Source of the DNA: Dioszegia crocea
Lineage: Eukaryota > Basidiomycota > Tremellomycetes > Tremellales > Bulleribasidiaceae
DNA: 64,000 nucleotides
Assembly (NCBI GenBank): GCA_001600615.1
Contig: BCKK01000005.1
Coordinates: 1,389,559 to 1,453,558 of the forward strand
Direction of reading: 5' to 3'
Part shown: piece after piece, positions 47,675-58,057 of the stretch
Layout: the number at the start of each line of letters is the position of its first letter
Numbering within the stretch: the stretch's first letter is position 1
Notes under the pieces: model-generated
The model's database searches: none
What the model saw: only the letters and a program-made list of their open reading frames with translations
Told to the model about the DNA's origin: nothing
Made by a program: the position numbers and the translations under genes

Positions 47675-48099
47675 ATGCCGTCTCCAGCCAACCAGACAGA
47701 GCGGGAGCGTGAAGCCCTCCTCGTGCCTCAAAGTATACACAACCAAGCCCATCGGCTTTCCCACCCCCGAATATCCTTTCCCTCATCCTCCACATCAGCA
47801 TTCGCCACCGACGCATCGGATGCGGAGTCAACTCTCGTCGGGTCAAATTCGGGATCTCGATCGCCTAGGAATGGGAAGGTGGGCGAAGGGAGAGTAGGGC
47901 GTAAAGAGGGCGTGCCGAAATTGTCCAGAGAATGCCTGTGGAGGTGAGTCGAGCCCAGTGAACAGACCGCCCGAGCTGATTCATCAGCGAGATCAAATGC
48001 TATGGCTCTTATATCCTTCCTGTATTTCTGGTGTTTGGGGTTCTGGTCATTGGCGTTAGCCTGACGGTGGTGGGGATAAAGCTGGGATGGTACAAATAG
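47675..48099 (+). CDS. small protein with C-terminal membrane helix
   Basis: Two exons, 47675-47943 and 47988-48099, joined by a GTGAGT...CTGATTCATCAG intron, give 126 residues. The first 90 are hydrophilic and Ser/Arg-rich (MPSPANQTEREREALL, SESTLVGS-like stretches), with an acidic-dileucine-like EREREALL near the start that could be a vacuolar or endosomal sorting signal. After the join the sequence is SEIKCYGSYILPVF followed by a strong hydrophobic helix and the ending GIKLGWYK. This is the layout of a small tail-anchored or single-pass protein. I do not recognise the family. The reading frame, canonical intron and helix together support a real gene; the unspliced alternatives lack the helix. 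Confidence 0.65.
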
Positions 48100-48346
48100 G
48101 AGGCATCGCGAAGCAAGGCGAGATTTTGCATCATCACTCCCCGCGTAGTCGACACTTGGTCGCCGGACGCCAAACAGCCCGCAGATCAAGGTTAGATATT
48201 GTATCATGGACCCTACACATAGTCTACACAGTGTAATTACAGAGACATCTAAAGACGGCCGGGGCCAAGATCCAGCCTAGCCCCGACACTGGCAACCAAC
48301 ATCATTAAAAGAGCAGATATCTCCCCACTGTCCACTTTTCCCTCTC

Positions 48347-50508
48347 TTAGAAGGCAGCTCCAACAAGCTCCTCAGCATTCGCAATCACCTCTTCGACCGT
48401 CATGGTCTGCTTGCCCAACTTGAGATCTAGGACATCTCCAACTTCATCCGCCGCGCGTAGAATTAGGTCAATGTCGTTTTTGGTATGTGATGCCGATAGG
48501 CAGAATCGGACGCGGGATGTGATGAGGGGGGTAGCACTGGTTGTCAGCAAGATCCAAGATGTAAAGGCAAGACTTACGGGTAGGCAACGACGACGACAAC
48601 GATAGGGGTAAGATCAGGTCCGATACGCTTAAGCATCATCTGACTGAAGTATGGCATTTTTCCGGGGTTGAAGATGAGCAAAGGGATAATGGGGGAATCG
48701 CGATGGCCGTACATCATGAAGCCCAACTTCCGTAGACCGGAAGAGAGGTATCGCGAGTTGAAGGCTAGTCTGCGTAGACGCTCTCGTCCCTCGGTACCGT
48801 TCAGCAGTGTCGTTGGAAGGTTGAGCCATGGGGGTAATTGGCTAGCGGGAGCGGGACCGTAAGAGATGGGGCGGGACATGATGGACATGTTGTCGTCGTC
48901 CTCTTTGATTGGAGCGAGAGGAGGGGCGACACCCATGATGGATCCCATGGAGGAGATGACTTGGGTGAGGATGGGGGGTGAGACGGCATCGGCGTAGGTG
49001 TAGGCATGTGATCTGACTCGTAGACGGTCGATGAGCTCCTTGGTACCGGCGACGTATCCACCCGAAGCACCGAAAGATTTTGTGAATGTGCCCATGAGCA
49101 CGTCGATTTCGCGGGGATCGATGCCAAAGTAGTCGCAGACACCACGGCCGTTAGGTCCGAGTGCTCCGATAGAGTGGGCTTCGTCAACGTAGAGGTAGAA
49201 CTGAAGTCAGCTGTGCTCAAACGTGTGCTCACCTTATATCTACGCTTGAGCTCGACCAAAACCGGCAGGTTCAACAAACTCCCCTCCATACTGTAAAGCC
49301 CCTCAACAATCACCAGGATCTTCTTCCATGGCCTGTGTGTCCTCGGCTGACCCTGACTGATGACCTCCCGCAACAAATGCTCCAACGCCTGCATATCATT
49401 ATGCTTGAATGTCCGCACGGACGCGCCTGACAACCGAACACCGAATCGGATCGAGGCATGGTTGAGCTCGTCGGAAATGACGAGACAACCCTTACCGACG
49501 AGAGCGGGGATATTGGTAGAGTTGGTGGCAAAGCCCATGGAGAAGACCATGGCCGATTCGGCGCCGCAGAACTTGGCAACAAGCTTTTCACACTGCTGGT
49601 GAAGGTCAAGCGTGTTGACATCGTGCCGAGGTCCGCCCGAGGCGACACCGTATCGCCGGATACAGCTCTCAACGGCGTCAGCACAGCCGCCGCTGGAGGA
49701 TGCAAAACCGAGATAATTGTAGGAGGAGATGTTTAGGGCGCGTGTTTGGGTACCGGTGAGTTCGAAATGCTCGTTTTGGTCGGTCGACTCGCGATCGAGA
49801 AGGTTGATCGTGCGACCAGGGACCTGGGTGACTGGGCGGGAGAAGCAGTCATCGATACGCTTCTTTAACCGACGGACATAGAAGGAGTCGAAGTCAGAGT
49901 AAAGAGCGGCGTATTCTTTGGTAGGGAGGAGGTGGGCGTAGCGGTTCACTGCAAATTGCTTGCCAAAGAAATCGCGCATGTGACCGAGGACAATGAAGAC
50001 GAGGTAGGAAAAATAGGTGGAGATGAGGATGTAGAGGGGTGGCGCGAGTTCTTCCTCGGGGTGGATGGGTTCATCAGGGTTCCACTGCGGATCAGCGCCA
50101 TTCAACGTAAAGACATACCTGACTGGTCCAGCGCCAATTTGGGTTGTTGCAGTGACCAAACTCAGAGTGCTTGATGCCACTCTTGGTGTTCACAAATGGC
50201 TTCTCAAGGTAGTTTCGGTACGCCTTCGCAATCTCCTCTGGGGTATTCTCCGCGCTCCCGCTTCCACTCGACATCGAGCTCGCGTACGATGACACTGTGG
50301 ACGCATCTGATTCGTCCTCGGGAGTCAATTGCCCATCGCCTAATGCTGTCGCGGTAGACACCGAGGTCAAAGGAAGGCGCGAGGGCCGAGTGAGGACATT
50401 GATAAGGGATGAGCGGGCGGAAGGGAGGGATTGACGCGAGGAAGAGGTGGGCGGGGTAGACGTGCCGGTCGTCGCTAGGGACGGGCGATGGGGAGACGAT
50501 CGGCCCAT
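48347..50508 (-). CDS. LCB2: serine palmitoyltransferase subunit 2
   Basis: The catalytic PLP-bearing subunit of serine palmitoyltransferase, which condenses serine with palmitoyl-CoA to start sphingolipid synthesis on the ER membrane. The start ATG at 50506-50508 opens a Ser/Thr-rich cytosolic N-terminus of over 100 residues, then WNPDEPIHPEEE and a membrane helix (YILISTYFSYLVFIVLGHM). The alpha-oxoamine synthase domain follows: NYLGFA, GVASGGPRHDVN, ISDELNHASIR, VEGLYSMEGS, YVDEAHSIGALG and the Schiff-base Lys in TFTKSFGASGG. The C-terminus ends ELVGAAF. Three short introns, near 50083-50118, 49202-49232 and 48539-48576. About 680 residues. The domain is complete, with no missing key residue seen. 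Confidence 0.95.
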
Positions 50509-51904
50509 ACTGGATGGAGCGCGGATCGACGAAGCTGGAGACGTGCGGAGGGGAGTCGAGGTCGGAATGGTGAAGATTGTAAGGTGGTAGGGGGGTCAGG
50601 AATGATCCGCTATCGACAGGGATGAGACAGGGTGCGGGTCAAAGAGACGCGCTCAGGCCTCCTTTGTTTGCTATTTTTCGCGGGCGATTCCTTGGTGAAA
50701 ATCGGAGTGATTTGATGGGTGTTGCCGATGTGTGAGTTGTCTGCTGTGATGGATGCACTGTGAGTGTGCTTGATTGTTGTTGTTATTGAGAGGTGTCAAG
50801 ACAACATCAAGACTGTGGGGGAGTGTGAGGGAGAATTCTGAGCCCGGCCCCCGATGTTTTTGGCGGAAGACATCGGATGACTAAAACTTGCCGCTTCGAG
50901 TAATTCAAACGCGTCACCCCCGTTTTATAATCGCGGCTTGCAAATCTGCCGTCTCGCGCCGACGGAGTCCGACCTCGGGGGGATGCCTTCGGTGGGATGC
51001 ATGAGGCGTGTCATTCAGCTGATGAGTGGGAGGAGAGAGGCGGCGAGACCGAACCTTTGTCATCAGAGATTGTCAGGCAGAGCTGATTGAGGCGTGTGAC
51101 CGGTCAATATTAGTCCTCCCTGGCGACTGCACCACAGTGCATGGCATGCATAGAGCCGACACCGCACCTCGAGACTGTGCACGAGCTCGAAGACTACAAG
51201 AACAGTACACGAATGCGCGATCGTTGGCGTTGCATTGACGGCCGCATGCACATGTCTTGCGGCGAACGGCATTTTCAGCCACTGACGAAAAGATCTCAAA
51301 GTGGCGACGAAACTATTTGCCACCCGGCACTTTCACCCGCGCCGGTCTCTTTGAGCTCGATTTAGAGCCTCCCTTACATAGTGAAATGCTTCAAGATTGG
51401 GCTGTCTGCTTCAACTAGCGCATGCAAATGATATGGTAGAAGAAAGATCTGGCGATGCTTGGAATTTCCCGCCAATTTGACTGACTCCTCCAAATCGCCC
51501 TGCCCGCCCCTCTAATTGATATACCCTTCTTAGGGCAAGCCTTGAGGGCAATCGAATCTGACATTCATACAGGCGATAGCTCTAGTTCGATCCAGGATGG
51601 AGCCACAACACCCACGGAACCGGTCCTACAACGCAAGACCTAGCCAAGGACCCGCAGTAGTCCCCATATCTCTCAAGGACATGATAGGCCGACACTCGCG
51701 AGATTGGAAAGCCACATCATAATTTCCGCTTCGGGCAATCGCCACCGAAAAGTGGCATGCCGTAAAATATGAAACCTCGATGTGGCATAACGTAATTTGG
51801 CGAAAACCTTGCCACCCCATCATCCTATACTCGAATCTCGTTCCCTCTCGAGCAAAAACATGCATCAGACCCGGGGGATGGTCTGGGACGAACGGCAAAA
51901 CGAA
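50509..51904. other. upstream region of LCB2
   Basis: This 1.4 kb stretch holds the LCB2 promoter and leader and then unassigned sequence up to the tRNA. Short open frames near 51030-51370 overlap on both strands and have no recognisable motifs. I see no supportable gene or repeat. Confidence 0.5.
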
Positions 51905-51995
51905 TGGCTCGATCCGGGATCGAACCAGAGACCTTGGCAATCCAATTGAAGCTGGAAACTTCAGTGCCACGCTCTCCCAACTGAGCTATCGAGCC
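51905..51995 (-). tRNA. tRNA-Phe (GAA), with an 18-base intron
   Basis: The minus strand folds as a full cloverleaf: acceptor stem GGCTCGA/TCGAGCC with discriminator A; D-arm TAGCTCAGTTGGGAGAGCG (box A); anticodon stem TGGCA/TGCCA; and T-arm with GGTTCGATCC (box B). The loop reads CTGAAG before the intron, giving anticodon GAA (51960-51962). The intron at 51941-51958 starts one base 3' of the anticodon, the standard position. It contains CTTCA, complementary to TGAAG of the anticodon loop, as expected of a eukaryotic pre-tRNA. The mature length without CCA is 73 bases. Confidence 0.95.
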
Positions 51996-52410
51996 GATGA
52001 TCTGCTAGAAGCAGATTGATGTTTGCTGCCTCGTTTTGCGGTATATAATCCTCCAAACAACATCTCCTTGTTCCCCGGACGTGGCTGCGTGCCATGCCAC
52101 ATCGAACGCAGTATTGGGGAGTCTCTGAGGACCATTTTCCATCGATTGTGTGCAGATGTGGGATAATGGCGGCATGATCCACCAGCGATGTTTCAAAGGC
52201 AGCGTTACGCAATATCGACAGCTGTCAAGTTGCAATTGGCATGCCGTACTCGCTTCCGGAGGTGATTCCCTCGATTATCTCTCGGAGGCATGAGCTGCGT
52301 GCCTGGCAAAATCGGTGGACTGAGCCGTGAGATCGAGCATTTGGAAGCTCGATATCCTGGTTATATCTGATGCTTCCGGACCCTGGTGTTATGTCCGTAT
52401 GAGTGATGAG
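51996..52410. other. unassigned gap downstream of small coding pieces
   Basis: Sequence upstream of the tRNA gene on its strand. Short open frames on the minus strand (51961-52235) overlap the tRNA and have no motifs. I see nothing I can support. Confidence 0.5.
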
Positions 52411-52733
52411 CTATGCTGTCAGGCAGGCACGCCTGGCAATGATGTAGGTGCATGTACTTGACTTGGAAGACAACGATACGCAATGTCTCACTCGCTCGAG
52501 TCTCGGCCGATTTCTCGATTTTTTGGGGATACCGCTAATGCCCCTAAGAGTTAGCTCGATCTAGAGATGACTCACTTCATGTAGGCGATTTTGATCTGAG
52601 CAAGCTCGGCACTCGATACTCGCCTCACTGAATCATAATCCTCTTCCTCGTCCCTCATCAGATTCTTCTTCGTTGCGATAATAGTTTCATTGATGTCGCA
52701 TGTTAGGGCGGGATCCTTGCCCAGAGTGGCCAT
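52411..52733 (-). CDS. possible small two-exon protein, uncharacterised
   Basis: From an ATG at 52731-52733 the frame reads MATLGKDPALTCDIN and then the charged stretch NLMRDEEEDYDSVRRVSSAE before IKIAYMK. A canonical intron (GTGAGT donor, GCTAACTCTTAG end, about 32 bases) joins it to a second exon that ends at 52411. The first part looks protein-like; the second is basic and unremarkable. It could instead be the end of a larger gene whose upstream exons I cannot place: the same frame is open upstream to about 52910. Weak support. Confidence 0.3.
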
Positions 52734-52931
52734 GTCGTCCCGCAGACGCTTTGCGTCGGAGATCGCACGAGTGCTGAGCTTAGACGGACCAGAATTCTCG
52801 GTCTGATGCTGACGGTGTCTCTGTCGGTTGGAGTGGTATCGGTACGTCGGTCGTTGACCTCTTTTGTGCGGAGTGCTTTCAACCTGGATCTGGCGAGCAG
52901 CTTGTCGTGGTCGTAGAGCTCAGCTGTGTGC

Positions 52932-53366
52932 TCAGGAATCAGGATCATATTCGGCAAATCGGGCGATGGAGTCTGGATGGTTGAACTGAAGATCAGTGCC
53001 GTACCAAGGACAAACTTACAGGAGGGGATGATTTCCATGCCTGATTGGAGTTGCTCAAACTCAATTGGAGGATGGACACGGTGATTGAAAACCGCATCAG
53101 AGGTTCATCTTCTTGCGCCAGTTCAGACACAGATCTGAGCTTGAAAGGCATAGTCAACCCGATGTCAGCCAAGCCACGGCATAGACGTACCGCTTATCCG
53201 CTGGACGAGCAGCCTTGCTAACCTCCTGGCCGACTCCAAGCAAAGCCCCAAGATCAAAGTCTTTCTCGAGGTAGAAATCATCCAGAGTGAACCCCCCACC
53301 TTTGTGTGCGCGCGGCCATCCCTTGAGGATTCCCTTCAGCCACCACCCTACCACCATTCTCCACAT
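52932..53366 (-). CDS. small hypothetical protein (three exons, 114 residues)
   Basis: Exons 53191-53366, 53020-53134 and 52932-52985 (176, 115 and 54 bases) join in frame through two canonical introns: GTACGT...CTCAG of 56 bases and GTAAGT...TTCAG of 34 bases. The product starts MWRMVVGWWLKGIL, continues GGGFTLDDFYLEKDFDLG, EVSKAARPADKRSVSELAQ and ends RFAEYDPDS. No family is recognised and no signal or clear membrane helix is present. The total length being a multiple of three across three exons is the main support. It could also be a fragment of an older gene, because other coding-like scraps surround it. Confidence 0.4.
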
Positions 53367-53529
53367 TCTGCATCGCGCGCGTCAAAGCTCCCGCTCGGAT
53401 GCCGTGAACTTTGATCACGCTTGACGTGTCGGCTGGCTAAGTAGCTCCAAGATGCACGAGCACCTGCGTCTTAGCCCAGTGTCTGCTACCACACGATTGA
53501 GCTTTTCCCTAAATTTGTTGGAGTTCAAA

Positions 53530-53735
53530 CTAGCTTTGCCGATCTAGCTCAAAGTCTACACCCTTGGGCTTCCCGGCCGAGAATAGGGCGTATCCGAGGT
53601 GAGATGGCTTGAAAGGGATGTCTGTACAATGGTTTAAATCGTCTAGATAGAACTCGAGGGATTGCGGATTCAGGATGGCGTTGGAATTTAGAGTATGCTG
53701 GAGCAGGCGAATATCCCAAATCAAAGAACACCCTC
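53530..53735 (-). other. coding-like fragment
   Basis: A minus-strand frame reads LQHTLNSNAILNPQSLEFYL and then HLGYALFSAGKPKGVDFELD before a stop at 53530. It has protein-like composition but no clear start, partner exon or family. It may be a remnant or a missed exon of a neighbouring gene. Confidence 0.25.
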
Positions 53736-54202
53736 TGCGTCCCGCGATACGCTCAAATGTCCTCGTCGGATGTTGTTCTCAATGGCCTGGGCTTGGTTGG
53801 GGTACAGATCAATCGAGGCCTCCTTTGCTTGGGGTATGGGAACTATTGAAGAATTCAGCAAAAAGAACAGAAAGAGGTCAGTCCCTAAGTCTGCTGCAGC
53901 CCGACGCCCATGCCGCAAATGTCAGGACGTCGAAGCGAAGCCAATGACCACAACATTATACAGATTGGCCCTTCAATGTCAGCGACCGAGGATTAGTTCG
54001 AATCTGAAGTTGGTCCCATTAATTCCATTGTCAATCTAAGTTCAGCGGTCCATCATGTTTACATTCTGTCTCGGTTTAGATACTCGTTAAAGCCCTTGGA
54101 TTCGACCCGTCAGCCCCATCAGTGCAGCAAGATCGCCTCTCCCGCTCTGACCACCACATTACGAGCGCTCAGCGGCAGCAGCTCCTCCCAATTACATCTC
54201 CA
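53736..54202. other. gap downstream of the XPG-family gene
   Basis: This contains the 3' region of the nuclease gene and unassigned sequence. Plus-strand open frames at 53675-54039 have no recognisable motif. Nothing else seen. Confidence 0.45.
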
Positions 54203-56143
54203 TCACTCCAGGGCCTCTCCAGGAGCCACAAATCTTATCCCATGTCTTTCCTCCAACCACCTCTCCACCACCTCCAGGTCCACCCTCTTATCCTTCATCC
54301 CCTCAAACGTACCCTCCAACTCCCTCTTCACTGCGTCCGAGATAGGCGGTAAGGCCGCAAACACCTCCCGAGCAGTCCGGACCATATCCATATACTCCTC
54401 CATATCCGGGATCTTGATTCGCGCCTTTTCCTCATTCTCCAAAATCGCCTCAATGCTCTTGTGCTGTAGGATATACCTGTATGCAGCCACAGGTCCTACC
54501 CCGCGTATCCGGGGACAGGCGTCGTTTCCTAGTAGAATGCAGAAATCGGTGAATTGGGATCGAGTGAGGGCGGTGAGGGAGAGTAAAGGGTCAGAGGGGA
54601 GAGCGACGAGTGGGAGACCGGCCGTGGAGATGTTCTTGAGGAGTGGGCCCTGGATGTCAGCGAGGTCAACTTGGTGACTTACACCCAACGCAATGACGTC
54701 CGAGTCTTCTGATCCGACCCAATCGACTACGCCCGCAAGTGCCAAACTCGTAGCTAGCCCCTCGGCCTCGTATGGCGCTTCGGCAAGTAAGATTGGGATG
54801 CCTAGTCGGCCAAGTAGATCTTGGCAGTCGGCGTGGGTATCGGCCGAAGGCTGAAAAAGAGCGCGCTCGTATATGTCCCGTACAGGCGGAGCAGATTCGA
54901 TAAGTGCGTCGAGTCTCTCTAACGGCTCTAGCGGGATGGGCGTAATATCGATGATTTCCTCTTCTTCATCTGGCGCTGATGTCGACAAGGGTAATGATGG
55001 AGTGTCGACCTCGGCAGACGCAGCTGACACAGGTTCCGCTTGCTCCGCCACCACTTCGCCGCTTTTTGGCCGCAAGAAGTCCTCGATGATCCTCCCTTCC
55101 TCCAGCGTCAAACTTCTCTGCCGCTTGGTCTCCGTGAACCGCTCAGCTGGCAAAAGCTCCCCAGCCTTCTCATTCACAAATTCCCTGACCTCTTCCCTCG
55201 CCCTGACCCACTCCGCATGATCCCTCTTTGCCACATCCGTATTCGCTTCGAGCGACTGCGAGAGCTCCTCTAATTCCGTAAGATGCTCGATGACATCGTC
55301 GATTACGTCCGGATCACGATTTCGACTAGCAGGGGTAGACACGGATGCTTGATATCGACCGACAAGATCGCGCAGGGTATCTTGCATGGTTGTTATTCGC
55401 TCGATCGCTTCTTCCGCGTGAGGCTCGTCGGCTGGTGATGGCACATGAGGAGTGGAGGAGGAAGTTGATACGAGAGGGATGTCGACAGAGATAGGTGGTA
55501 TTGTCGGAAACTGAGGATCAACCGCAATGGACCAGGCTGATCGAACGGCGTCCTGTCCCTCAATTGACAGACCCTGCAGAGCGACGAGGCCCTCGCGAAG
55601 GTCTATAAGCCGGTCTTGTCTCTCATCCTCGTGCTGCCGCCTTGCACTGGCCAGCACGCGAGTTGCTAATCTGCGGCGAGTCTAGCATCAGTCTACGCTT
55701 TGGCATCGAGACTCACTTCAACGGCTTTCCACTCTCTCACGCCAGGCTTATCCCAGATGGCTACCGGCTGGATATCATGGGCACGCATAATACTGATGAG
55801 GCTATCTCATCAGCCTTGTCATCAGACTTCGATCGGGCGACATACTTGTACCAGCCAACTAGGGCGCCCTTTCCCCGCAAGGGTCCATCGGTGATGGCGA
55901 AATGAAACCGGTTGGTCAGCAGTGTCGCATCGCTGCGCTGGTCAGCTTCGGAAATTACATTCGATCTCGCTCCCTCAGCTTACATGGCGATCCGCTTCCC
56001 CCTAATCTCAGGCGCTGCCCATCGTTGGGGAAATGTGAGAAGGGCATTCGGACTGATGAGTAAGCTCTCTTCGCAATCCGTCTACAGCAGCGCTGAGCTC
56101 ACTGAGTCTTCTTGATCCACGCGAGCAGATCTGAGACTCCCAT
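54203..56143 (-). CDS. XPG/FEN1-family structure-specific nuclease
   Basis: The two halves of the XPG fold are present. The N-domain starts at the ATG 56141-56143 (MGVSDLLAWIKK), where the N-terminal Met-Gly is typical. It continues PEIRGKRIAIDATLLTNRF, with the first metal-binding Asp, and QPVAIWDKPGVREWKAVE. The I-domain has EAPYEAEGLA and VGSEDSDVIALG, supplying the catalytic Glu/Asp cluster, followed by the helix-hairpin-helix type GNDACPRIRGVGPVAAYRYI that contacts double-stranded DNA. Between the halves is a spacer of about 300 residues, mostly acidic and disordered or helical, longer than in FEN1 and shorter than in XPG/Rad2. No PCNA-binding tail is obvious. The family cuts 5' flaps or bubbles in DNA repair; the subfamily here is not one I can name. 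At least six introns. About 570 residues. Confidence 0.85.
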
Positions 56144-56281
56144 GGCTTGACTATATCGTCTGCGTGTTCATGGTGCTATATCAGCGAGAAGTACAATAGC
56201 GCGAAGTGATGGCGGTTTGCTTGAGCTTGAAGTGTTTGCGGGGCTCCCAAATTTGCCAAGGTCCCGGGGGACTATTCAGAT

Positions 56282-57927
56282 ATGGCGACACCCTTTGAAT
56301 TTGGCTTTTACGATTGCCTCTCATCTTGCCCATCCCACACTCAACACATGTCCCAAGAGGGCTCACCGCTGCTCAAGCGAGCCAAGGTGGACAGCATGCC
56401 TTCTCCCACAGAGTCTATACTTCGGACAGCGCGGAGATATCTGGTCGGAGTTGGCCTTTTGCTGGGAGTCGTGCTTCTTTGGACGATATCGAATTTCATC
56501 ACCAATAGTTTGGAGACTGGCGAGCAGGCATGGCATAAACCATTCATGTGAGTGATCAGCGGGATATATACAGGACTCGCTGATGGGTAGGATTACATAT
56601 ATGAGTTCAGCATCCTTCACAGTGTATTTGATACCTGCGCTATTACGATATCGGCGGGGAGATCTGGGTCAGGGTAGAAAGCGCGATGAGTATGTCCGCT
56701 CTTTGATAATGTTTGAATGACTCACAAGGATCATCTAGCTGACTGCCACAGCACATATGAGCCCTTATCGCAGAGCGATGATCCAACCCTTCCCGCTCGC
56801 TCAATACGTACCCGATCGCCATCCGCCTCGCCCGCGCGTCCACAAAGGGCACTATCTATCGATCTGGACAGCAGACCAATGGTTGAGACTCAGGACGAGG
56901 AGCCGCTACCGATGTTGACGCTCCGCGAGACTATCAGTGTGGCGATGTCTTGGGCTGCGGTGTTCTTTGCGGCCAATTGGGCTGTGAATGCGAGTTTGGC
57001 TTGGACGAGCGTTGCCAGTGTGACCATACTGAGTAGCACGAGTGGTGAGTCTCGGATCCATCGCTTGGGGCTACATATTGACTTCCAGGCTTCTTCACGC
57101 TCGCCCTTGGCAGAATGGTCGGCGTCGAATCGTTGACCCGCACCAAGTTCCTCGCCGTGGTAGCCAGGTCAGTTTTGGGATTCACTCTGTCGTTCGAGGC
57201 ACCAGCTGACATCTTCAGCTTCATTGGAGTTGTCATGGTCACACGATCCGATTCAACCCTATCATCCTCCATGCTACCCACCGACCTCCCCGCTCATCCA
57301 GTCCTCGGTGATCTCGCCGCTATCCTCTCTGCGTGCTTCTACGCAGTTTACGTCATTCTTCTCAAGAAGCAAGTAGGCGATGAAGATCGGGCAGATATGC
57401 AGCTTATGCTAGGGTGAGTCAACGCGTTCCTCTTTCTCACTTTTGCCAGTAGCTGACAAACAGATTCGCCGGACTGTTTAGCACCACCCTACTCCTCCCT
57501 GTGATCCCCATCCTCCATTATCTCAACTGGGAAACATTCGAGCTCCCACCCACCCGCACAGCCTGGATCATCTGCGGCATCAACATGACCATCACGCTCT
57601 CGAGCGACTACATGTACATGCTAGCTATGCTGAAGACTACACCAATGCGTAAGTCCCCCTTCCTGGCGCACTCGACTCATGGCTAATGTTCCAGTTGCAA
57701 CTGTCGGATTGTCCCTAACTATCCCTCTCGCCCTCGCTGGATCATTCTTCCTCCCCTCATCGAGTCCTGGAGCAATTACCGGCCTCTCTCTCGGCGGGGC
57801 TGTCCTCGTCGTTGCAGCCTTTGGGTTGCTGGGGATGCAAGGCTGGAAAGAGAATATAGAAGCTGGGGAGGAGCAACGCAGGCTACATCCGCCTCCATCA
57901 CAGGATGGGGAAGTAGGCGATGTCTGA
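56282..57927 (+). CDS. SLC35F/DMT-superfamily membrane transporter
   Basis: A drug/metabolite-type transporter resembling SLC35F5 and yeast Thi74/YML018C. The ATG at 56282 is used; a second in-frame ATG at 56348 (MSQEGSPLLKR) is an equally plausible start, with a dileucine-type motif after it. The first helix is LVGVGLLLGVVLLWTISNFI. A long hydrophilic loop with Ser/Arg-rich sequence follows, then several helices: WAAVFFAANWAVNASLAWTS, GFFTLALGRM, the pair LGDLAAILSACFYAVYVILL, and C-terminal helices ending in the soluble tail GEEQRRLHPP. Joining across the intron at about 57167-57218 gives LAVVASFIGVVMVT, which restores a helix. About 430-450 residues, with some six introns. Possible cargo includes thiamine or a nucleotide-sugar; the sequence does not decide. 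Confidence 0.82.
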
Positions 57928-58057
57928 CATCGTGTTGTCTGTCGGTTGGATCTTGGTTATTTAGAGGATTAGATTGTATGATCATGTAATGGCTTGAATT
58001 TGTGCGGGATGGGACGGTGTTTACTCTTTTCCATCCAGATGATCTGCCTGACTACCC

